DNA of 32,546 nt, taken from the NCBI GenBank assembly GCA_030141605.1, contig JAQGDQ010001612.1:1-32546 (forward strand), given 5' to 3'. The notes beneath the pieces were generated by a model. It saw only the letters and a program-made list of their open reading frames with translations. It had not been told where the DNA came from and did not search any database. Numbering within the stretch: the stretch's first letter is position 1; each line of letters begins with the position of its first letter. Made by a program: the position numbers and the translations under genes. This document shows positions 8,002 through 20,000 of the stretch, one piece after another. The stretch comes from Tubiluchus corallicola. Lineage: Eukaryota > Priapulida > Priapulimorpha > Priapulimorphida > Tubiluchidae.

Positions 8002-11000
8002 GTACCTAATTTGAATACTGCTCCCTTAATATATGCATTGTTTCTATGACCTGTTTTACATCATAAAATATTATGTATATAGTATACAGTATATATAAAT
8101 ATATACAATCTTCGTATGTAAGGTAATCGGATATAAGGGACTTTTGTTTAAAAGGGACAATATCTTCAGGTCCCGCGTAATAGAAACCCAGGTAAATTAC
8201 CTCGCATATAAGGGACCCTATGATCAAAGCAAATGTGTAGCAATAATCCATAAAAATATGGGTAAAAGTACAGAAAAGTACAGGTCTAGATACATCCTTG
8301 GTCTGACTCAACTTCATCTGTAAGGGACATCGGATATGTGTATGTGTGCGTGCGCGCGGTGTGTGTGTGTGTGTGTGTGTGTGTATGCATACACATATAT
8401 ATATATATATAGTGTAATAGAGTAGATTCTGCATAATTCGGTTCTGTATAACTCGTAATATCATTTGTCTTGGACTGATTTGGTAGAACAGATTTATTTC
8501 TATGTAAATTAATGCTCTAAGCCATCACAATTTGGTGTTTTTAACTCAGTATATAGCTGAATTTGTTGAATTTTTAGGAATAATTTATGCAAAGCCGATT
8601 GTATTTTTGCGCTGCTTATTTCAGATACGCAGAAATATTGTCAGTACAATGGAGGTGCGAATTTCTGGCTGTTTCCTCACTAGGGGTGTAAAACAATCAG
8701 AATCAAGTTTCAGTTTCAATTTTGAATTGTAAAAGTATAGTGTCCGTGAAGTTAGTTACACACACTAAATGATATAAGACAAATTAGAGTTCGTATAGTA
8801 ATTAATAAAATAATAAATTGTAACTTAAGTATATACATAGATGAGAATAACGCATAGGCATGCACAAGTAAGTACATTTGAGAATGATCTAATAAACTGC
8901 AATTATGTCGTGACGCTAAAGTTGTCGCTGGGGTGTTTTGGGGAGAGCCAACAACTGACATTGGCAGGTTTATCTGACTGTTTTTGAAGTTGCGATGTTC
9001 GTGTTAAACAGATGAAATCACTGGATGAAAACATGGTTTAAGTTTGCGATATGTATTTTACTCAAAATCATAGTCTCATAGTCAGTCCACATATACACGA
9101 AAATGGTAAACATAATCAACAGTAGTAAACAAAAGTCAAAGTAAGTTCATCAGCCAATATATCATGACACCTGAGTCAAGACATTATTATAACCACACAA
9201 CTGTTTAAGCCTATTGCTTGTCCTCTAATCTTACTACCAAGTGTAAAACTACTACATTCACAGAGAAGCCCAGTAACCAAGTTCCATACAAACATATAGC
9301 AGTAGCAAGTACATACACATATTGGAAACTTCCAAGTGTGCAAACAGATGTCAGCACTGACTTAGTGGTAATGAAAAACTAAAGTTTAAAACTACAAATC
9401 AAAATTAATAATAAACTGTAAATTAAATGCTCGCATCTGCGACAAATTATACATATAATATACATGTGTGCTTGCATAGCAAAATCGTCCATAAGTCCGC
9501 ACTTAAGCTTTTCTAGTTATTCACATGCTTGTAATGTTAATGCATTGCATATATAATTTCGCTTGAAAATCTATCGCATGAGAGTAGTGATTACAAAAAT
9601 TATCAAATATAACGTAATTGCTGCTTAGTGAGAGCAGTTTTTCATGAACCCATTGCAAATTAGTTTACGGTCCTAAAGGAGTTAATCATTTAAAGCAAAC
9701 TAACAGACATTTGGCCAAGAAGAAGCAACTTCCATTTCAAATAAATAGTTGCATTCAAGCACAAAGTGCCTCCAACAAGTAATGAATGCACAAATATGCA
9801 TATTTGCCAAACCTGGGCAGTTTGTTTGGCTCTTAGCCATTTGAATTATACAGAATTTTCTGTAGTTCTTTTTACACTTGTGATAGGTTTCGAGATGAAT
9901 GTAATTTTTCCATGCTTCTACAAAAATAGTCTGCTACAATTCTATTTTTTTCTTTTTGCATGAACAATGTGTGCATTTGTTGAGTAATTTTTTCTTTCTT
10001 CTTCCTGTTATTAATTTTCTTTTTGTTTTTTTTTACTGCAGGTACATAAGTGATGCAGTTTCACAGTTGGAAACGAGGTATGCCATTAATTACCTTTTGG
10101 TGCTTTACAATCTGTAAAATGGGTAACTTTTTTTGTGACAATAACATCCGTTTGCTCCCGTGTGCAGAAATTTTTGCAGCCACGATGATGCTATTTTGCG
10201 AAATTTTTTGACAATAACATCCGTTTGCTCCCGTGTGCAGAAATTTTGCAGCAACGATGATGCTATTTTGCAAAATTTTGTGACAATAACTTCCATTTGC
10301 TCCCGTGTGCACAAGTTTTTGCAGCCACGATGATGCTATTTTGCGAAATTTTGTGACAATAACTTCTGTTTGCTGCTGTTTACATGACTTTTTGCAGCGA
10401 TGATGATGGTGAAGCAGCATCGCAACTGACTTTTCTCTCATTTTTTCAGGAAGCCAACATTGTCCATTTATCAGCACTTCAAGGGTGTGTTTTTCGAACT
10501 CTGCCTCGCCCTCTTCTTGGATGTTCATCGGAGCACCGCACCCGATCTCGTCACACGCCTGAAGAATCTCTGCACTACGCACTGGCATGGAATAATATCA
10601 GTGCCTGTGAATATGAGGGTCCCGGGCATCTTGTCTGGCTACAGTAAATCAATTCAAGCAAAGGTATGTTCTTTTGTTTTTTTATTCAAATCACCCAAAG
10701 AGATCATTGGCCTCTCGAAGTAAAAATACAATTGCAGGAAAAAATGAAAATATGCATACAAATGTGATTACAAATACAAATATGAATACAAATATGAACA
10801 TGAACATTTAAATGAATATGAGTGCAAATACAGATATGAATACAAATATAAATGCAAATACAACTATGAATATGAATACAAAAGCATTACAAATACAAAT
10901 ACGAATATGAATAGATTTTTGCGCAAATTTGAAATAGAATTTATATAACTAATTTGCTAGTGACTGAAGGTACTTGTTGATGTTCTTTTTGAATCGAGTA

Positions 11001-14000
11001 AGGTTGTAGTCGTTAGGAAATGTTTTTCTTGTAAAGAATTCCACAAATAAGAAGCCCGGGGGGAAAGGGCAGGTGCAGAGATGTAAATCTTTTGCCATTT
11101 GCAGCGATTCTTTCTTTTTTCATTTGCAATTAGAGACATCTTACGCTGTGTATGCTCTATTTGTTTACATGTTGTGAAAGTTTTTAATTTTTCCTTTGTA
11201 GTACTCCGGGGGTGCCCGGCACTTAGCTCATTGTCAAGGGCAAGTGGGTCTCATCTTATCACTAAGCCAAAAATTTCAAGAATATTTTTGGCTCCTGTTT
11301 GCACTTTGCCAGACTCCAGTGTTACAATGTCATGATATGAATAAAAAAGTTTGTGTATCTGTGTAGAATTTTTCTGTAATTGTATTTTTTTATAGGAAGA
11401 ACTTTTGCCTGTAATCAAGGAACAGCTGAAAAAGGCCCGTGGGGGTTTTGCAAAAGAGATGCAAGAAATGAACGAGGAGGCGGCAGTTCAGCATTTGCTC
11501 CTCTTCATTTCGGCTCTCGTTCCCAAAGCTCTCTCTTCGGTTTTGACATCCTTCGTGTTGTCTTCGTGTTTCACGGAAAAGGTATTTATTGGTTGCTGCA
11601 CTAAAAATGCATTTTTGCAGGTACCTTTAATTAAATCTTTTGATAGTAATCTTATTCCAGGATAGGATGTTGCAGCAGATTTGTCATGGCTGCCGATCCA
11701 TGTGTTCTAGATTCAAATCCCACTTTTTTTGTGGTTTCTCTTCTGCCATGTATGCAGTTCCTTTGGCTGCATTCTCAGGCCTGGACGAATGTAGGCATTT
11801 TGTCGTGGGGGAGGGTGCAAGTAAGCCGGCTGGAAAACAGGCTAACTACCTGCTCTACCTGTGTGCTGAGATTACAAAAATTGTGTGTCTGTGCATGCAT
11901 GCGTGCGTGCGTGTGTGTCTGTGCATGCGGGCGCGTGTGTCTGTGCATGCGTGCGTGTGTGTCTGTGCGTGCATGCGTGCGGGTGTGTGTGCGCGGGTGT
12001 GTGCGTGTGCGCATGTGTGTGTGTGTACACAAGCATGGCAGCACCTACGAGTAATTTATCAAAACAGATAGCAAACTAAAGTTAATTCGTTTATAAAAAG
12101 AACAAGAAAGTATGAGTTATATTTGGTTTTGTGTTGTTAACTGAGCAAGTTTTGGTTGGGTCATTATTAATGGTGGTAAAATGTATACTTTTTATTGGAC
12201 TTGAAAATTCTGTGGAAAATAAAAAAACTTCCTGTTTTCCTTTAAATAATCGTTTTTACCAGAAATTTATTTACGAAACTCTGTGTAAATTATTCCTTAA
12301 CACTGTTACTTACTCTTGTTTCTTGCAGGGCCAAGCAAAGAAGCCAATATTCGCCAATGAACAACAAATCGAGTGCCATCTGTTGGAAGTTCTAAGAATG
12401 TGGCCTCCATTTGTGGGTGGGAGGCGAATTGCAAACAAGGTAATCTTTCTCTACCTCATACATTAAATTTCTTTCACCAGCTAACTGTGATTTGAATGCA
12501 TTATGCTGAAATAGCGAATTATAATTCGATTGGTTCAAATCTCATCTTGGTTCAAATTAATACGAAGTGGTTAAAGTTCTGTGCAGCCATTTTGAAATAT
12601 TATATATAAAATTGGGGCAAAACCTGAAAACGTGAGTGCCTTATTCACGTAAGATTATTGCTGTCGCACGCTTTCAGATTTATATAATTGTGCTCGTGCT
12701 GCCACCTATACTTCAATTTCTTTGTTGTTATTTGACAAAGATGCTTTAGTTTTTTTATTTTAAATATCCTAACTTTAGTATTGCTTTAGATATAACACGA
12801 TAACGAGGCTTTTCCTTTGGCAATATAAAATTTATTCAGTGCTGTTATTTCAAATTTTGGCCAATATTGGCCAATTGCTGCATTTGCCAAAGCTGTTGTG
12901 TCACCTGATCCTGCTGGGCTTCCCATATGTGGTGATATGCTGTGCTAGTGTGATTCGCTGTTTCGAAAGCAAGAATAAGATTTGGTTTTATTTGTCGTTT
13001 AATACATGAGACTGAATGTTTTTATCTAAAATTTGTTCTCGAAAAGTATTATTAGTGTTTGATGTCCATTGCCGTGTCACCTGTATATATTTGTTAATGA
13101 AAGCAATAAACAAATGAGTTATAACACATGATGTACTTATTTACATTATCATTTCATAACATACGATCTGTAAATGAAAATATATAAGTGTTAGTTGATG
13201 TTACAGCATATTACAATTCAGTATTTAATCATGGGAAATTCTATCCCAACACCTATAGTGTCTTTGTTATGTTTAGAGATAGCTTTGCCTCTAAACGTGG
13301 GGAAAGACCTGCTCTGTCAACTTTGATGGTCGCCAGGTCTTTCCCAACGAGTTATTTCCTGCCTTGAACTTTATACCAGGCTTATTCATTAAACAATTAC
13401 CCGGTCAATGATACAATAAGACAGGTTTCCTATATACATACTTGCTCAATAAAACTACAGAAGTAATTATGTACTGTACTCTTTCTTTAGTACTTTGTAC
13501 AGTTATTTATACACAACAAATATTAATTTGCTTACTTCGGAAATGACTTTCTGACACACTGGCCAATCATGTAGGCTCGGTAGGCGCATGTGACTTGGGT
13601 GTTTCTGCCATGGTCAGCCTGTGGCAGCATATTTCTAGGATAAAATCAGAGTTGTTTAAGGTATAAATAATGTAAACAAAAATTACATTCGTGGTTGAAA
13701 ACAGCCATTCCGTTTCTGTTGCCGTTCACTTGTTTTAATCACCAGTACGAGCCAGATGAAAGCTTCCATCTCCCAAGTTGCAAGTTTCTTCAAATCAGTT
13801 CAACAATTTTCTACAAGTTTGTTTACAATTTCAAACTAATATAAGTTCTTAATGGAAGTTTCCTGAAAGGCATGTGAAATTCACATCTTGTCATTTAGCT
13901 GTTTTCCTTTAAACGACTCCCTCATTTATGGTCACTGATTTTTCTATCATTTCTCTGTTTTAAAATTTCGAATGTCGGACGCGTTCTTAAAACACAAGAA

Positions 14001-17000
14001 AACACCCTTCAGAAATAAAGCTTAAAGTTTGCCTTGAAATTTTGTAACGTTTACATACTGTCTTATTGCATACAGAGCTTGCCTTAGCAGTAATGCTGTA
14101 TAAATCTTATAAACTTGAAGTCCTGCGATTACTGTTAGGCACATCCATTTTACGGTAACTCATTGGAGATTTAAATAACATTACCTAAAGTTTGAGCAGA
14201 TAATCAGAGCATGCACTCTTCGTTAACTAGAAAAAGTACAAATTACTTTATAATGACAATAGTGTGTTTGTTGGTGAGCCAGTGGTGCAAATTGGGATGG
14301 CAATATTATATCATTTTACCAGGTGGTGCAAATATGTTGAATTATTAAGGATTTTGTTTCCCATTTATATTGCATAAGTCTTTCAAGCAGGTAACAGCAA
14401 TGCTAAGTAATATAACTTTGTATGGAAAGTTCTTTAAGATGTATTTAAAAGTTCTCTTTTCTTCCCCTTTAACTCTTCAATTGTTAGCACCATTATAATA
14501 AACCTTCTCATTTCTTGGTAGGACTGTGTTATTGCTGGAATGCACATACCAAAGAACCATGCTGTCCTCTACTTGGCTCAAGCGGCGCATCGTGACCCAA
14601 ACACTTTTCCGGAACCGGGACAGTTTAAACCCGAACGATGGCTAAATTGGTAAATTCACTTCCTGAATTTAAGCGTACTTAACTCCTTCAGGACCGTAAC
14701 GCTAAAATGATCCTATACGAGTGACTAATGTTGCCTATTTGTTATTTAACCCTGAATTGACCAGCTTTCTCGTTCAAAAATTTCTAAAGTTTAGTATCTC
14801 TGCCAGCACACGCCCAATCTGACCATGAATCTTTTGCCATATTTCCACCAGTGATTTAGCACGTGATTATCACAAGAGCGAAAATCTTCGCAGGCGGCAA
14901 AAACGTCGGCTAGCTCGACTCCCATCACTGAGCAACTGGCGCGACTAAAGCCGGATTTCTTATCGGCTAGGTCAGCTGTAGAAATAAACCAGCTGAAGCT
15001 GAAACGGCGTGGCTCTCGGCTCTACAAATATGATATGCTCAGGATTTGACTTCCTTGAATCTGCATACCTAATATGTCTCCTCTCATATCTTTTACAGTA
15101 CCAAAGCAGATAAAGAGAAGCTGTTCAGTTTTGGAGGCGGCCCCCGAAGTTGCGTGGGGCAGCACCTTGTATGGGACATGTTGAGGGTGAGTAATGAAGA
15201 CTGAATGAAAATGGTCATTTTTACAAGTATTACTTCCTTACACCTGAGAGTGTGTAATAAAAAAAAACAAAGCGATAACCATGTTCACTGTTAAATATCA
15301 TTTATTTGTTACACATTTAATAAGGTGCAGAGTTTCCATTTTTATTTTCTGAGATAAATAATAAATGGTACAATTGCACTACTTTTAGCTCGCAAGTGTT
15401 TGCTGCATTTTGCACGGGTTCATGAAAAACTGCACAACGATGACGTTATATTTCATCATCATCATCATCATCCGCCCCTCACGTTTTTTGTAGACATTGG
15501 GCAGGCAGAATTCTAAAATAAAAGAAATCTGCCCTTAGACTGGTAAACGCAGCAGCAATCCAGCAAACAATTAGACACTGCTACGCCAGACACTATTACC
15601 ACTATTACTTTATATTTGATAATTTTTGTAGTTTCTACTCTCATACAATGGATTTCCGTGCAAAATTATATATGAAGTGCACTTGCTTACCTTACACAAA
15701 TTAAAAATCAGTTTTTGACAAGCAAATTGGAAAAGCTTTCTGTAAACTGCAGTGTTTTCCACTGTAACAAAGTACAGTATCACTTGTACTGAAATCAGCT
15801 AATGAAGAAAATTTCAAGTGTCCAAATGCAACACTCTGACACACTTTGGCCTCACGTCTACTCTGTTTTTAAAGAGATATTCCTGTTAAAAGATGAAAAG
15901 ACCTTAATTTGTCCTTGGCCGATTAGTTGGTTTTCCTGGAATAGCAGCAGAACACTGCAAAACTTGGGCTGTAGCAATCAGGCAATCAATAAATTAGTGT
16001 GTACAGTCACGCAAGTGTACACCAGACTAAGCTACTCAATATGTTAAGTTAAGTGTTTTCTTAATTTTATCCAATTAAATCATTCATAAATGTTTAAACA
16101 AATAGCATACCTGGATAGCCGAGATTCTCCTGAATAGAACAGTATCTAATTCGTAATCATAAAATTATGTTTGTGCTCATATAGTAGTAGAAGCAGTCCT
16201 GATGGAGTTAATAAGGGCCACTACCAAATAAAGTTTCAACAATTCGTCTTGAAATTTTATGCCACTTACATGCTGTCTTATTGCATTTAGAGCTTATTTT
16301 AGCAGTAACGCTTTATAAAACTTGTAAACTTGAACTCCCGTGACGACCGTTAGGTGCACCCTGTGTCTGCAAGAAATAGTTTATAACACAGCAAGTAACT
16401 GTTTACCAGGTTTATTACGAGTAGATACATGTGTGAGTGCAGCAGTGTTTTTGAAATTTGAATTTTTATCTTAAAACTTGCCTAGACATAAATATCTTAG
16501 TAGCACTATACTTCAATTTTTGCTTTCACAAACACGTGGAATATTTTTGCTGTTGAAAATTATGTTCGTTTTTGATGTCATCAATAGTTGGGCTCACCTG
16601 CCATTAATTAAGTTTTTAATCTAGTATTTAATTATCAGAAATACTTTTCCAGTATTACTGGCATTAAAATTAATACTTTTTATACCACTTGAAAAAGGGG
16701 TAGTATATGAAAAATCATCCCATGTTCCTTTAATACTTGTAATTTAATTTTGTGCAGAAAGTTCTTTGAAACATACCTCAAAACATCTGTTCTATGTTGA
16801 ATTTGTGTTGATTTTTTCTCTTTCTTGAATTACAAGTGGGCCGGGCATTTCAGCCACATATTTTACCATTTAACAATTTTCCTTCAGTTTTCCGTTCTCC
16901 ATTAGTTTTAATTCGTGCTTCTCCTGCGGATCTTGGTAAATTGTGGATGGCATGCAGCATGTCACCTTTGTAATCGGAGTGAATATCAGTACCGGGTTCA

Positions 17001-20000
17001 TGGTTTTATTATTTCCCGTAATGCAGCTGACGATAGTGCCCACGGTGCAACAAACTATCAGAGCTATGAGTCCATACCACAAGTGAGAAATCGAATACAT
17101 TGTCGTAATGATGCTGTACTCTGGCTGTGAGTGAGAAGTCGTCGTTTCATTTGTCAACAAAGTTGCCGCCACTGCCGAAACATTCGGAAGAAAGCAGGAT
17201 TCCTCCACCTGACAGCCCTCGGTGGACAAAGGAAGCAACTCTCGTGGGAAGGAAGTCATTTGTGCACCAACCATTAACCACAAATTCAATAAAAGTGACG
17301 TCACTAAACCAGCAATGGCTCCGTTTGAGTTCACCTTTGGAAAGAGGATACCCAACGTAAAAAGCCCTAGGAGGGGTCCACCGACAGCGCCAAAAACACT
17401 AGTGCAGAGACGTACGACTGTTTTATCGAGGAACTTACAAACCAAAGCGAGGACGATGCTCAGCACACCATACCAAAATGCCAACCATTTTGATAATCTT
17501 GTAGCTGCTATTTCGTCGATATTCTTGCCTTTCTTCTTTTGGTGGTTTGGCTTGATGAAATCCTCCAATGTAACCGCCGACAATGAGTTAACTCCGGATG
17601 ATATCGTACTGAGAGCGCCACTGTAGCAAGCTGCAACAAACAGACCAGGTGCTCCGTGCATAAAACCCAGCATCTGCATGGCAAACAGGGGGACCAACTG
17701 ATCCGACTTTGCCACATATCCTGCCGTGAGAGGATCGCAGGTCGAATAGTGTGCATACATCAGCATACTAAGCAATGTCAACACGAATATGAGCAGCAGT
17801 TTGTAGGGGAAGTTGAGCAAGATGGCAATTTGGGCATGTGTCGGATGCTTGATGCTGTTGTACCGCTGTATCATTGACTGGTTTGCACCATACAGCGCCA
17901 AGCTTTGGACGGAGCCTCCAATGATTGTTGCCCAGAAACTGTATCGAACAGTCGGATTGGGATCGAAGTTGAAGAATGACGTCCGCTCTCCTGCTTCCGC
18001 AATCTCCCACATTTTGCCCCAGCCCCCGATTGTAATCAGCGCCCGTATGTCAATGGCCAGAACTCCGGCAAACAGAATGAACATCTGCACCGTGTCGGTC
18101 CACAGCACCGCTTTCATGCCCCCGATCGTCGTGTAAAACGTGCAGACAATCCCGGTTGAAATGACTGTCAGCCACAGCGAGAGCCCCGTAACTTGGGAAA
18201 GAGCCAGTGCTGGTGTGTACAGAGCTATTGCCATGTACAGAAAAGTCATTAGCATGAATGTCAATGTCCCAAGAAGTCGAGCAGTCCTGTTGAATCTCAT
18301 CTCAAGATACTGAAACAGAACAAGAATGTTTTCTGTAAAATGTCAATTTTGAACAAAAAACTTTATAAATTTTTTAGTACAATTGAACTTCAAATGTTCA
18401 ACATCAAACGGTGCATTCAAACTAGCAAATTTTCTACCCAAGTATATTGTCAAGTAACTTGGAAATGTATTGAGACTAGAGAGCAAAACTTACTGCAAGT
18501 TACTCTCTACTATGAGAAGTGTCTAGAGTAACTCGCCCAGGTGTTCACACTAGACAATAAATCAACACGCTGCAACTGTCGGAGAGTTTGCAATAACTTG
18601 CTGACAGTAGCTTGCAAAGCAGTTCACACTTGTGAGTTTGCTGTCATAAAAGAGGGTCTAGGGTCAGTGACATGTAGAAAATTGACACCAAGATTCTAAG
18701 AAAATTCACTCCTTAAAGTTACAGACTAGCTATATACATTGAATTTTACATAATGTATGTATTTTACATTATGTATACACAAGATAAATTCATTCTCTAT
18801 GAATTACCTCATATGCACTAGTGATGCCTAGTCGATGATAAACTGGTAGATAGATGTATGCAGCCACTGTGAAGGAAAACAATCCAGAAAAAATGTAGAT
18901 GCTGTATTCAACTCCATACAAGTACATCTCCGCGGGAAAACCGACCACCGCTATTGCGGAGATGAAACTGGCCATCAAAGACAAACTGACTGGTATTGTG
19001 CTCATTCGCTTGTTCCTTGTTTATATTTGCCTTATTTTTCCTTGGTTTAATCTATTATATTTTTTCCTCGACATCTTTGGTTGATCATTCTACTGTTTTT
19101 TTGTTTTGTTTTTTTGCCGGATTTTTTAGTTAATGCTCAAATTATGCATATTCTGTTATCTTAAAAATCTCAAGTTATTTTTATTGTGTTTGCTTCGCAT
19201 GATTCATGTTCTACAGTATTACGATACCTATCATTCAATTGCCAAATTAACACACATCAACCGAATACAAATTTAAATTGATAACGACGCCATAATTAAG
19301 TTTATTTAATCATAACTATTTAAGGGTGGCTGACTTGATAACCTACGGGTTCTTCGCTGCCCTTCTCCTTTGCTTTAAAATATTCCATGTATTCTTTATA
19401 CTGTATTTTTATCGTTCTAACGGAGATAATAAATAATTGAATTTGAATTTCCCACAAAAAATTCCTCTGTAGTTTTTTGCTTTCCTCCGGTGCAGGCATA
19501 GTAAACGCCTATGCCAGCACACAGTGCAAGAGAGAGGGCAAACACTAGTGAATCTATCCACGAAAATGTCACGTCTTCGGAAATCATATCACTTGCTATT
19601 TTGCAGGGGCGTCGTGCACCAAAAAAAATTAGGGGGGCCCGCCTGAAATCACGCCCTTTTATGCAGCAAACTCGTGGGAAAGAGTCGGTAATGTGGTGGC
19701 TCATCAATTTGTATCTCCCAAACTGACTCTCTGGTACTAGGTTAGCTGGACAAACTGACTCTCTGGTACTAGGCTAGCTCAACATGACTTCAATGTTTGC
19801 TTTGTTGCTAGCTGAGCCGTTTTGTTAACTAACAGTCTTTTGTGCAAAGACGCTAATGCTACTCAACGAGCTGCTTTGTTAACTGTTCCTGCCTGCCTCC
19901 TGAATAGATTACATGCAAACAAATGAACTACATCCTGACTTTCAGGTAAACACATCTGGTCAGGCACGTATCAGTCAGTCAGACTGTAACAGTCAGAATA

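Larger units (their letters stand above)
6378..8404 (-). repeat. Right arm of giant inverted repeat
   Basis: This is the mirror image of 1-2027, separated from it by a 4350-base single-copy spacer (2028-6377). Near-perfect identity over 2 kb implies recent duplication, ongoing gene conversion, or an assembly artefact. The arm carries a P450 exon (7926-8001, plus), a TTAA MITE (7184-7725) and a solo LTR (6529-6893, plus). The outer end runs through a GT microsatellite and an AT run at about 8355-8411. Beyond that the sequence cannot be compared, because the left partner leaves the window. Confidence 0.93.
16870..19587 (-). pseudogene. SLC5 transporter copy A, exon 1 disrupted
   Basis: Tandem duplicate of the intact gene at 23892-26571, in the sodium-coupled monocarboxylate transporter style (SLC5A8/A12-like). 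Exon 2 (16870-18309, 479 codons plus stop) is fully open and starts [14 protein letters not shown]. It carries the SLC5 signatures [13 protein letters not shown] and [13 protein letters not shown]. Exon 1 is broken. The ATG used by copy B reads ATA here, leaving a second in-frame ATG four codons later (19587). Between the Val-Gly of EEFFVG (19451) and the Asn-Lys of NKRMST (19014), 436 bases are inserted. No canonical GT-AG pair restores the frame, and an in-frame TAA lies just before NKR. The intron is 18310-18807. The copy is probably a pseudogene of recent date, or is expressed as a shortened form. Confidence 0.75.

Noticed and set aside
10061-10588. 175-codon minus-strand frame over the P450 exon and repeat
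   Set aside because: Periodicity of the 73-bp array together with antisense of a real exon keeps it open.
11662-11880. tRNA-derived SINE
   Set aside because: Only a B-box-like GATTCAAATCC was seen. There is no A box, no target duplication and no second copy in the window.
11640-12079. Cys/Val-rich frames and a possible extra P450 exon ([10 protein letters not shown]...)
   Set aside because: The frames follow a GT-rich minisatellite. The candidate exon has no donor in a phase that fits exon 12329-12439.
14683-16212. TTAA element with ends CTCCTTCAGGACCG and CTCCATCAGGACTG
   Set aside because: It would enclose P450 exon 10, so it cannot be a simple insertion. The ends are more likely isolated fragments of TTAA elements.
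17127-17626. Plus-strand frames across the SLC5 exons
   Set aside because: Antisense shadows of the transporter coding sequence. The same frames recur at 24244-24648 in the duplicate because the coding strand is conserved.
19015-19450. A normal intron in SLC5 copy A
   Set aside because: No GT-AG pair restores the VG-NKR frame, an in-frame stop lies just upstream of NKR, and copy B has no intron here.
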